Origin: JARIHC01 sp035692985
GTDB lineage: Bacteria; Patescibacteriota; Saccharimonadia; Saccharimonadales; UBA4665
DNA: 64,000 bases
Reading direction: 5' to 3'
Assembly (NCBI GenBank): GCA_035692985.1
Contig: DASSHG010000009.1
Coordinates: forward strand, 124,001 to 188,000
A program made the position numbers and the translations under genes. Below the pieces are notes generated by a model. The model was not told the origin of the DNA and did no database searches. It saw only the letters and a list, made by a program, of their open reading frames with translations. Shown here one piece after another: positions 38,016 through 45,900 of the stretch (position 1 is the first letter of the stretch; each line of letters begins with the position of its first letter).

Positions 38016-38429
38016 ATGAAGCTATTTAAAACTCTTCTTTTTGCCCTTAGCCTTAGCTTGTTGCCACTGAATTTAGCTGCCCTCACGACGGCCAGCGCGC
38101 TGGGCGCGAACCCCAGTGTCGTTGCCGACAGCCATCAGGATGCCTGCAATGGCCTGAACCAGGTTGGTGGCACGGGTTGCGGCGGCGGCCAAGCCGGCAT
38201 CACTAATATTTTAAGCGGAGTGGTTACCATCATCAGCTATATTGCAGGTATCATCGCCGTAATCATGATAATTGTTAGTGGCATGAGGTATATGACATCG
38301 GGTGGAGACTCGACCAAAGTGAGCGCAGCGAAGACAGCGCTTATTTACGCGCTCATTGGTTTAGCAGTAACCGGGTTGACCCAAATCCTCATACATCTTG
38401 TCCTTAGCACTGCTGTGGGCGACTCATAG
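38016..38429 (+). CDS. VirB2-like pilin, fifth of six
   Basis: The 137-aa product has a signal peptide (about residues 1-28), a Cys pair around a Gly-rich segment, and the helix-turn-helix core with VSGMRYMTSGGDSTKVSAAK. An AGGA ribosome-binding site precedes the ATG. The fourth, fifth and sixth copies share the GG(D/N/S)S turn, so they form one subgroup, while copies one to three share a G(D/N)P turn. Confidence 0.78.
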   Translation: MKLFKTLLFALSLSLLPLNLAALTTASALGANPSVVADSHQDACNGLNQVGGTGCGGGQAGITNILSGVVTIISYIAGIIAVIMIIVSGMRYMTSGGDSTKVSAAKTALIYALIGLAVTGLTQILIHLVLSTAVGDS

Positions 38430-38542
38430 GGCTCAGCAACTCTTTTTGGGCAGCTTGAAAATTACCAATATGCCAACAATCTTGATTATGCTTGGGCGTT
38501 GTAGTATAAGTTAAGAGGAAAAGTATTATAAGAAAGGTACAT

Positions 38543-38992
38543 ATGATCAAAAAAATTAAAAGTTTTATTTTGGTAATTGCCACTACCCTAGCGTTCGCAA
38601 CACCAGCTATTTTACCACTGGGAACTAGCTACGCGTTTAACTGTAATGGGGTTCCGGATACAGTTGCTAATGGAGCTCAAGATGCTTCCGGTGGTGATAT
38701 TGGTTGCGATCCCTCCGGCGGCCTTAATAGCGGCACAGGTAACAATATAGGTGACCTAGCAAATACAATTGTCAACATATTCTCCATAATTGTTGGAGCC
38801 GCGGCAATCATAATGATCATATACGCAGGCTTTCGATACATAACTTCCGGTGGTAGCAGTGAACGGATAGGCAGTGCCAAGACAACGTTAATTTATGCTA
38901 TCATTGGGCTCGTCGTTGTCGCATTAGCGCAAATACTGGTACACTTCGTGCTTAGCGCGAGCATTAATGCTGGCAACTCCGTAGCATCATAA
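38543..38992 (+). CDS. VirB2-like pilin, sixth of six
   Basis: The 149-aa product has a signal peptide (about residues 1-31), a Cys-containing Gly/Asp/Asn-rich stretch and the two-helix core with YAGFRYITSGGSSERIGSAK. It is separated from the fifth copy by 113 bp, with an AGAAAGG ribosome-binding site and a TATAAG-like box near 38512, so it may have its own promoter. Confidence 0.78.
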   Translation: MIKKIKSFILVIATTLAFATPAILPLGTSYAFNCNGVPDTVANGAQDASGGDIGCDPSGGLNSGTGNNIGDLANTIVNIFSIIVGAAAIIMIIYAGFRYITSGGSSERIGSAKTTLIYAIIGLVVVALAQILVHFVLSASINAGNSVAS

Positions 38993-39050
38993 TAGAACTT
39001 GCTACTCTGTAAAGGTTTACAACCGGTGCGAGCTATTAGCTTGGTGTAAA

Positions 39051-39084
39051 AAGATTGCCCCACAAAACTTACAGGGGCAATCTT
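39051..39084 (-). terminator. Intrinsic terminator of hsp20
   Basis: A perfect 11-bp inverted repeat (AAGATTGCCCC and GGGGCAATCTT, loop of 12) is followed on the minus strand by a run of T residues. It lies just downstream of hsp20. It may also slow transcription coming from the pilin array. Confidence 0.8.
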
Positions 39085-39121
39085 AAAACTATTAAGAGAC
39101 GTGTCAGTCAGTCCAGTATTT

Positions 39122-39616
39122 TTACAAAACCTGGATCTTCTTGACCGTATCTTGCTGGACTTTGCCGAAGCTGATAGTCAGTACGCCGTCTTTGAGTACG
39201 GCCTCGATCTCTTCTTCTTTGACCGGTACGGGCAGCGCGATGGTGCGTGAAAATTCGCCCCAGTAGCATTCCTGCAGGAAGTAGTTTTCTACCCCATCTT
39301 CAGTGCCGGCGCTAAGCGTGCCACGGATAGTGAGCTGGTTGTCTGAGATGCTGACATCAAGATCATTCTTGTTGACGCCAGCGGTGCGGGCCTTAACTAC
39401 CAGTTTCTGCTTGGTCTCGTAGACGTCCACGGCCAACTGGCCAGCTATTGGTTCATCCTCGTCCCACTCGTCATCGGCTGCTGCCGGTGCGGCCGCGGCA
39501 GGCTGGTCGCCGCCCGCGTTATTATCGGCCGGTAAAGTTGCTTCGTCACCTAAAAAGGCCGCGGTCAGTTCGTCTTCTTCAAGTAATAAATCGTCGTCGC
39601 GATTTCGGCGCGCCAT
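39122..39616 (-). CDS. Small heat-shock protein, Hsp20/alpha-crystallin family
   Basis: The 164-aa product has an acidic, Ala-rich N-terminal arm (about 60 residues) and an alpha-crystallin domain of about 95 residues. LAVDVYETKQKLVVKA opens the fold, GEFSRTIALPVPV is the beta5-6 region and LKDGVLTISFGK is the conserved end. It holds unfolding proteins as an oligomer. ATG 39616 follows GGAGGG and is preferred over an upstream start that lacks a ribosome-binding site. Confidence 0.9.
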   Translation of the reverse strand: MARRNRDDDLLLEEDELTAAFLGDEATLPADNNAGGDQPAAAAPAAADDEWDEDEPIAGQLAVDVYETKQKLVVKARTAGVNKNDLDVSISDNQLTIRGTLSAGTEDGVENYFLQECYWGEFSRTIALPVPVKEEEIEAVLKDGVLTISFGKVQQDTVKKIQVL

Positions 39617-39723
39617 AAGCGTGTTACCCTCCACTTTTGTTAGCCAAAGAGCCCGGAATTGTTCCAAATGCCCTTTGTTAATTAAATTCTTCTTTAAGAG
39701 TCTTGCATTTTTATCTTAGTAAC

Positions 39724-39760
39724 AGTATAGCTTAGGCAGTGAACCTGGCGCAACGCCAGG
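39724..39760 (-). promoter_or_regulatory. hsp20 promoter overlapped by an inverted repeat
   Basis: On the minus strand TATACT (39729-39724) lies 18 bp after TTGCGC (39753-39748). The -35 hexamer sits in the middle of a perfect 7-bp inverted repeat, CCTGGCG-TTG-CGCCAGG (39760-39744). A repressor bound to this repeat would block the -35 element. The repeat is neither CIRCE nor the HspR HAIR element. Confidence 0.55.
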
Positions 39761-39790
39761 AGCACATATTTACAACACAATAAACACAAC

Positions 39791-40405
39791 ATGGGATTTA
39801 TAGATATTCTTATCAGTAAGTTGGCACCACACGCCTGTTTAGGCTGTGGACAAGAGGGCATTCTACTGTGCCCAAGCTGTACTGCTGCTCTGCCGGACGC
39901 CAGCTGCCAGCAGCTTGGCGTCCGGCCCTTTGTGGCTGCCGCGACTACCTACGATTCGCTCGCTAAGGATTTGGTGTGGCGGCTCAAATTTCAAGGCGCG
40001 CAGGCAGCGGCCGCGATTATGGCGCGTCAGATGGCACCGCTGATAGGGCCAGACAGACAGGAGGCGATAATAGTTCCGGTGCCCACAGCTGCCCGCCGCG
40101 CCCGCCAGCGCGGCTACGACCAAGCCAAACTAATTGCCCACCAACTCGTGAAACGGACCGGCCTACAGTATCACGACTGCTTGTGCCGTCATGGCCAGGC
40201 TCATCAAGTCGGTGCCTCGCGGGAACAGCGGCTGGTACAGCTACAAACAGCTTTCCAAGTTAAGAAACGCCTTGCGCCGGGTAGCCATCTTATTCTGGTT
40301 GATGACGTGTTGACGACCGGCGCCACCCTTGAGGCGGCGGCCGGCACGCTAAAAACTGCCGGAGCGAACCGGATTGACGCCGTCGTCTTCGCCTATACTG
40401 AATGA
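39791..40405 (+). CDS. comF: ComF family phosphoribosyltransferase-like protein
   Basis: The 204-aa product has an N-terminal four-Cys zinc motif (CLGCGQ...LLCPSC, residues about 16-31) and a C-terminal type I PRTase fold with the PRPP loop LILVDDVLTTGATLEAA. RRARQRGYDQAKLIA matches the conserved ComF basic motif. ComF is needed for DNA uptake in naturally competent bacteria, in which single-stranded DNA enters the cytosol. Standalone here, it fits an organism that depends on uptake of external DNA. Confidence 0.9.
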   Translation: MGFIDILISKLAPHACLGCGQEGILLCPSCTAALPDASCQQLGVRPFVAAATTYDSLAKDLVWRLKFQGAQAAAAIMARQMAPLIGPDRQEAIIVPVPTAARRARQRGYDQAKLIAHQLVKRTGLQYHDCLCRHGQAHQVGASREQRLVQLQTAFQVKKRLAPGSHLILVDDVLTTGATLEAAAGTLKTAGANRIDAVVFAYTE

Positions 40406-40408
40406 CAC

Positions 40409-40437
40409 TTGGGCATTGGGCTATAAAATAGTATAAT
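40409..40437 (+). promoter_or_regulatory. Promoter of tRNA-Ser(UGA)
   Basis: TTGGGC (40409-40414) and TATAAT (40432-40437) are separated by 17 bp. The start of transcription would be near 40444, 23 nt before the mature tRNA. Confidence 0.6.
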
Positions 40438-40466
40438 TACCTCTGTTGTACCTGGGCATTAATTGC

Positions 40467-40558
40467 GGAAGGGTGACCGAGTGGTTGAAGGTACTGGTCT
40501 TGAAAACCAGCGTGCCGTTTACGCGGTACCGTGGGTTCGAATCCCACCCCTTCCGCCA
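40467..40558 (+). tRNA. tRNA-Ser (anticodon UGA)
   Basis: The acceptor arms GGAAGGG and CCCTTCC pair fully. The anticodon stem CTGGT/ACCAG encloses loop CTTGAAA with anticodon TGA at 40501-40503. A long variable arm marks a class II serine tRNA. CCA is encoded. It reads UCN codons. Confidence 0.95.
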
Positions 40559-40602
40559 GTTCATTGGTTCGGGGTACAATCAATGATAGCCGGTGCCTCC
40601 GT

Positions 40603-40695
40603 GGAGAGGTACCCAAGTGGCTGAAGGGGTCGGTTTGCTAAATCGATAGGGGGGAGCAATCCCCCGCGAGGGTTCGAATCCCTCTCTCTCCGCCA
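40603..40695 (+). tRNA. tRNA-Ser (anticodon GCU)
   Basis: Acceptor GGAGAGG pairs with TCTCTCC (one G-U). The anticodon loop TTGCTAA has anticodon GCT at 40637-40639. The long variable arm (GGGGGA...TCCCCC) marks a class II serine tRNA. CCA is encoded. TACAAT at 40575-40580 may be its own -10 box. Confidence 0.95.
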
Positions 40696-40739
40696 AAAAC
40701 GCCTGATTGTCCACCTGGCCAGCCGGGCGTTTTTGTTTT
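40695..40739 (+). terminator. Intrinsic terminator after the serine tRNAs
   Basis: AAAAACGCC (40695-40703) pairs perfectly with GGCGTTTTT (40726-40734), followed by GTTTT. The first A is the last base of the tRNA CCA end. Confidence 0.8.
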
Positions 40740-40755
40740 ACCCAGATGGCTGCGG

Positions 40756-40767
40756 TACAATACGCTT
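40756..40767 (+). promoter_or_regulatory. Leaderless promoter of the 40768 gene
   Basis: TACAAT at 40756-40761 is followed by 6 nt and then ATG 40768. No ribosome-binding site is present. Confidence 0.55.
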
Positions 40768-41316
40768 ATGGAAGAGGCAAAAATCGTTACCGGTTCCGAC
40801 AAGGGGGCGCCTGCCGATCAGTCCCCCGCACCGGCCCGGCCAACCCAAAACCCAAGCGATGGCAGTATCAGCTGGACCGCTTCGGAGTTCGTGGCTCATG
40901 AGAAATCGGCTGGTTGGTACGGTGTGCTGGTGCTGGCAACCGCTGCCATAGCTGCCCTTATTTATTTGATCACCAGGGATATTATTTCAACTGCCGTAGT
41001 AATAATCGCCGCTTTCGCGTTCGGCGTGTTGGCTGCCCGCAAGCCTCGCCAGCTGCAATACGCGCTAGATGCCAGCGGCATAAGCATCGGCCAAAAACAT
41101 CTTGGCTATAATGGCTTTAAATCCTTCTCGGTAGCGCCGGAGGGCGCTTTTTCCAGTATTGTATTTAGACCGCTAAAGCGATTCTCACCCCTGACCATCA
41201 TTTATTACGCGCCGGAAGATGAAGAGCGAATCGTTAGTTTACTGACTGACCACCTGCCGTTTGAAGAACACAAACCAGACGCCGTCGATAATATTATGCG
41301 GCGGGTTCGCTTCTAG
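40768..41316 (+). CDS. Membrane protein with two helices and C-terminal cytosolic domain
   Basis: The 182-aa product has a disordered Pro/Ala-rich N-terminus (residues 1-35), two close membrane helices (about 49-69 and 72-89), and a C-terminal beta-rich domain (about 95-182) with FSPLTIIYYAPEDEERIV. Proteins of this layout are common in CPR genomes and are uncharacterised. The family resembles PH-like membrane proteins, which is inference. It is monocistronic and probably leaderless. Confidence 0.75.
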   Translation: MEEAKIVTGSDKGAPADQSPAPARPTQNPSDGSISWTASEFVAHEKSAGWYGVLVLATAAIAALIYLITRDIISTAVVIIAAFAFGVLAARKPRQLQYALDASGISIGQKHLGYNGFKSFSVAPEGAFSSIVFRPLKRFSPLTIIYYAPEDEERIVSLLTDHLPFEEHKPDAVDNIMRRVRF

Positions 41317-41446
41317 ACATTTCAACGCCACGCTTTTCTTTGCGGTGCATTTTGCGTTCCATCTTGCTAATGAAATGTTGCCGGGCGTGCTTGGCATCCC
41401 ATTTCTCAAAAGTTTGCATTAAATTTTCTGCTTCTTCGTGTGACAT
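41294..41446 (-). CDS. Small charged protein (50 aa)
   Basis: A 50-codon frame starts at ATG 41446 after a strong AAGGAGG site. The product is rich in Glu, Lys, His and Met (FEKWDAKHARQHFISKMERK) and is probably one or two helices. Its last 23 bp overlap the end of the 40768 gene. No family is recognised. The strong ribosome-binding site is the main support. Confidence 0.5.
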   Translation of the reverse strand: MSHEEAENLMQTFEKWDAKHARQHFISKMERKMHRKEKRGVEMSRSEPAA

Positions 41447-41599
41447 ATCACCCCTCCTTGTGTTATGTGCTTGTGCCAGACTATTGTCGCGCGGATAACC
41501 GTGAAAGAGCTGTAAACTTTCTAACAAAATCACTTTGCCTGCGGACAAACGGTGGATAAATCCGACTTACTGTGCTGTAATAACAGGGAGGAATTCTAC

Positions 41600-42502
41600 T
41601 TGCAAAAACTGATAAATAAACTAGATGATTTTCAGCGCCGGCGTCGTCTACCGGCTTTCATTGTCGCAGTGATCAAAAAGTATGGCGAGGATGATGCTGG
41701 CCGCCAGGCCGCCCTGCTGACTTACTATGCCTTTTTATCACTTTTCCCTTTGTTATTGGTTCTGACGACACTAACCGAATATATAAGCACCAGCCATCCT
41801 GAACTGCAAGCCGATATAATCAAGGGTGCCACGAATTATTTTCCGGTGCTTGGTACCCAGCTGGCAGCCCACGTCAACACCTTGCAGAAGAGCGGATTTG
41901 CCCTTCTAGTTGGCGTACTCTTCACATTCTATGGCGCCCACGGCGTGGCTGATGCTTTCCAGAAAGGTATCCAGCACCTCTGGAAAATCCCGCATTCACA
42001 GCGCCCCGGCTTCCCTAAATCCACCTTGAAGAGCCTCAGTATCATACTCGTGGCCGGCGCGGGTTTCATAGTGGCTTCGGCCAGCGTAGCCCTGGCGGCG
42101 GCAACCGGTCATGGCTGGCTGTTCCGGCTCCTGTCCATAGTGATAAACCTGGTGATTTGGTCGGGGCTTTTCGTTTTGTTGCTAAACATCAGCCTTCCCC
42201 GCCACATACCATTCAAAGAAACCCGGGCAGCCGCGCTGACAGCCGCTATCGGTTTGGTGATCCTGCAAATATTGGGCGGCTATCTGTTGGCGCGTGAGCT
42301 AAAACGCCTTGACGCTTTATATAGTTACTTTGCCCTGGCACTGGGATTGCTGTTCTGGATATATCTGCAGGTGCAGGTCTTGTTCTACTCGCTGGAAATC
42401 GCGGCAGTGCGTTCGCACAAATTATGGCCGCGCAGTCTAAGCGATCGCCGATTAACCGATGCAGACCGGCGCGCGGCCGCTTCACAGGCTGCTAAATATT
42501 AG
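41600..42502 (+). CDS. YihY/BrkB family membrane protein
   Basis: The 300-aa product has six predicted membrane helices and the family's landmark segments: DDAGRQAALLTYYAFLSLFPLLLVL near the N-terminus (a reactive-type AxLAYYxFxSLFPLLL motif), GAHGVADAFQKGIQHLWKI, and an ALGLLFWIYLQVQVLFYSLEI late helix. The function of the family is unsettled (it was once called ribonuclease BN in error). TTG at 41600 follows GGGAGG at good spacing and is preferred over an upstream GTG at 41552. Confidence 0.85.
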   Translation: MQKLINKLDDFQRRRRLPAFIVAVIKKYGEDDAGRQAALLTYYAFLSLFPLLLVLTTLTEYISTSHPELQADIIKGATNYFPVLGTQLAAHVNTLQKSGFALLVGVLFTFYGAHGVADAFQKGIQHLWKIPHSQRPGFPKSTLKSLSIILVAGAGFIVASASVALAAATGHGWLFRLLSIVINLVIWSGLFVLLLNISLPRHIPFKETRAAALTAAIGLVILQILGGYLLARELKRLDALYSYFALALGLLFWIYLQVQVLFYSLEIAAVRSHKLWPRSLSDRRLTDADRRAAASQAAKY

Positions 42503-42681
42503 TAGCCGCCGGCTGATCCGCCGCTACCGCTTCCCTTGTGTATGAAGATGAGATAAATTAGTCCATACACGATAATAGCGATTATTACGTAGATCAGAAC
42601 CCACTGCCACACCGGACGCTTGCCGTAGCCTTTGCCGGGTTTTTGTGACGGTTGTTGCGGTGCTTGGTTCTCTGGTTCCAT
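42499..42681 (-). CDS. Small single-pass membrane protein (60 aa)
   Basis: The product has a Pro/Gln/Lys-rich cytosolic stub (1-22), one membrane helix (about 25-47) and a Gly/Ser tail. An AAGGAG site lies 7 nt before the ATG. It overlaps the end of the YihY gene by 4 bp. No function is known. Confidence 0.7.
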   Translation of the reverse strand: MEPENQAPQQPSQKPGKGYGKRPVWQWVLIYVIIAIIVYGLIYLIFIHKGSGSGGSAGGY

Positions 42682-42725
42682 AAGAGCTCCTTAGTTAGTA
42701 ACTAGCATTATACTCTCTTTGTGTA

Positions 42726-42817
42726 TGGCGGAAGGGGAGAGATTCGAACTCTCGGTACCGCGTAAACGGCACACCTGTTTTCGAGACAGGCCAGTTAAAC
42801 CACTCCTGCACCCTTCC
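42726..42817 (-). tRNA. tRNA-Ser (anticodon CGA)
   Basis: Read on the minus strand, GGAAGGG pairs with CCCTTCC. The anticodon stem CCTGT/ACAGG holds loop CTCGAAA with anticodon CGA (plus-strand 42781-42783). The variable arm is long and nearly the same as that of the UGA isoacceptor at 40467, so the two are duplicates that diverged. CCA is encoded. Confidence 0.95.
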
Positions 42818-42897
42818 GCGACCGGTGCGACTGGTTTATTTTATCACCTCTGGTATTAACGTGCCTGGTGTGCTAGAATTACCCCTGTTGCAGACAC

Positions 42898-42974
42898 GCG
42901 CGTGTAGCTCAGCTGGATAGAGCGTCGGCTTGCGGAGCCGAAGGTCGTAGGTTCAAATCCTGCCACGCGTACCA
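42898..42974 (+). tRNA. tRNA-Arg (anticodon GCG)
   Basis: Acceptor GCGCGTG pairs with CACGCGT (G-U at the end). The D arm is GCTC-AGCTGGATA-GAGC, the anticodon stem TCGGC/GCCGA and the loop TTGCGGA with anticodon GCG at 42932-42934. CCA is encoded. Most bacteria read CGN with an ACG (inosine) tRNA, so a genomically encoded G34 is unusual. TAGAAT preceded by TGC (42874-42879) is the likely -10 box. Confidence 0.92.
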
Positions 42975-42983
42975 ATTATAATT

Positions 42984-45900
42984 TTACTGTACTAAACGCG
43001 GTGGTTTTGGACGACGCGGCCTCGGGGCCGGCTTGGCGAGAGTGGGCGGCGTATTGTTTTCCTTCGGGAGAGGCGCGGCTGCCGGGCCTTCGGTCGGTAC
43101 GGCAGATTGCAAAGGCTTGGGTATCCTAAGTCCGCGCTGGCGAGTAATAATCAAAGCTGCCACCAGCGCTAAAGCCAGCAACAAATAGCCGATGCCGAAC
43201 CACAGATCCACCTTAACCAGTTGATTTTCGGCATGGCGCAAAAAGACCGTCAAAGCTTTTTGCAACTCGCCGACCGTAGAGGCATTGAAAGCGTGTTTTT
43301 TAATACTATTGAACGCCTGGTTAGATACCAATTTTGTAGCTATCATTACCAACCCGCTCAGCGCCAGGACTATGACGATCGCTTTCAGCCCTTTTCGCTT
43401 TCGGGGCGCTATGAAAATAACCGCAATCAGGCTAAGTAGGGCCAGGACGCCGGCGACCCACGGAATTTTGGTGGCACTTTGGTATATGCCGGGCAAAGCG
43501 GAGAACCTCTGATAATACGGCTGGGCGGGACTGTTGATGCTGCCGTTCGGGTTAACGTTGGCGGCCGTTACGACTGGATCGCTCAAGAACTCCGTGCTAG
43601 TGGAGATCTGGCCGGTTACTTGCGAACCGACCGTCGCCGGATCAACTCCGGCTGGCCGGCAGCTTAGGGTTAGCGGATCAGCCGTTTGCAGATTAATCTG
43701 GGCTGTTTGGGCGGCCGTGCAAGCCGGCAAACCCGTCAGGTACGTCTTTACGTAATTCCCGACCTTTTGGGCAAAATCCTGCTTGGCGCCGGTTAGGTCA
43801 ATGCTAAAGTTCGGTTTGCTAGCCTTGCTGTTCAACCAGGCGTAGTTACTGTTCAGAAAAGTATTTACGTCTTGGTTTAACGCGTGAGAAGAAAATGATG
43901 ATTCAGCCGCTTGTTTAACGGCCGTATCGCTCAAAGAAATGCCGCCGGACTGATCGGTGCCGGCAGTTTGCTCGGCCTGGTCGATGGCGCTTTCTACGAA
44001 AGCGCCGTAGAGGTTACTGTCGTTTAGCCACCCCTGTAATTTATGGGGATTTGTAAAGGCGATATTAGAGCTGGTAGAAAAAGCCAGGGCCAGCAAACTG
44101 ATAAATAAAATTAAGGAAAAAACTACCACGCCAAACTTACGCATGATGACTATTGTAAAGCACGGCCCGCGATTTTTATAATTGTTTTTACCTATGTTTT
44201 TACCTAAATTACTACACAATTTACCGAAGTAATTCCGACAACTTTTAATAATACGACGCCAGCCCCAAAAAGAAATTGCCAGGGAGATGCAGCCAATTGT
44301 CAGCAAGCTGGCAGCCTCTAAATCACCAGAAACTGCCGGGCGTGAAAATGCTGGTTGAGAGTGGGAACGGGAGCGTACATGACCCGTGGACTGCGGACTT
44401 AATTTTACCTGGCCTGCAGCAGTAATGCCTAGCACGTGGCCAATCGGCGCAAACGAAGCAGATAATGGCCCAAGCCGTTGCGGCACCCGCGGCGCGGAGC
44501 TGCCCCCTGCTCCGCCCTCGGGGGCGACTGCGGGGCCGATCATTCCGTCGCAGATATCATCCACGCCATCGGTGTCCGTATCTTGGCCGCTATTGACAGC
44601 GTAGGGGCAGCTGTCAGTGGTGTCAGCGATTCCGTCATCGTCAGCATCGCCGTTAGTATCGGCCACATATATAGGCTGGGTGATATCGGCCGGCTGGCCG
44701 TTTTGCTCAATCCCTGTTATGTCAATAGAATGACCGCCGTGAGACGTGCCGCCCGGAATGGCAACCATGCCTGCCAGGTCGCTATCCGAACCGCTGGCCA
44801 GGCTGGCTAAAACAATGCCCTCTGGGCCATCCATATGTACCTGGTAAGCGGTATTTGCCCGTAAGCCGTCAGGCGCGCCATCCGCACGCAGGCTGATGCT
44901 TGTGCCCGGCCGCACGACCCGCACGGTCATGTTATCCGGCACCAGTGTATTAATTGTCCGTCCGGTCTTTGGCGCGTCAAGCAAGTTGCCACTGTCCAGG
45001 GCGGGCGCGCTTTGGCTGTCTGTATCCACTGTCAAATTATTGGTCTGCCGCAAAATAGCCTGCTCTATGAGCTCGTGGCCCAGGGCATTCGGATGGTAGC
45101 TTTCCCGCCCCAGCACATTAACTCCCAGCGCGCCAAAGTCATTACCCGCTGTCAGACCGTTAACTGCCACGGCACTGCCCGAGGCTTCGCATAGCCGGTG
45201 GCCGGCCAGCGCCTGGCTGATATCGACGTACGGCACTCCGGCAGCCGCGGCGGCCTGCTGGACAGAACCATCCAGGTAATGGATCAGCTCCTCGGCGAAT
45301 TCCAGCTCGCCTTTGCTGAGGTTGACGTTTAAGGCGCAACTGCCAGTATCAGATGCAATCGACGGATAGCCAACCGCGTAAATTGTCGTGCCTGGTGACA
45401 AAGCCCGCAGCTGCTGGTACAGGGCTGTCCAGCGCGGAACGGTCCGGTCTACCAGATCTACCACTTCTTGACGGCTCTCGTAGGTGTTGTAGCAGGTTCC
45501 ATCGCTGGTATGGCGGCTGATATGCGGCACTACGCACTTTTGCAATATGTCCCCGAAACCGATATCATTGCCGCCAACCGAAACGGTTACTACCCGCGGC
45601 TGATACTGCCCCACGAATAATGCCTGCGACACATAGCCCGGCGAATAATCCGCTAAAATCTCGTTTAGCCGTTCCGGTTGCAAACTCTCCAATGCGCCCA
45701 AACTTGTGCCATTCTTAACTTGACCCCTGTAAGAATCGCCTGTGCCGCTAATATCATTAATTACGGCCCCCGAACAGGCCACCGAATGTCCGCCCGCCAT
45801 GCTAAACAGGTCGGTCGTAAGCAGCAATGGATAAGACCGCGCAGATAAATGACAGGTGTTATCGACGGTATCAGTGCCGGGCAAGTAATCAAAGGCCCCT

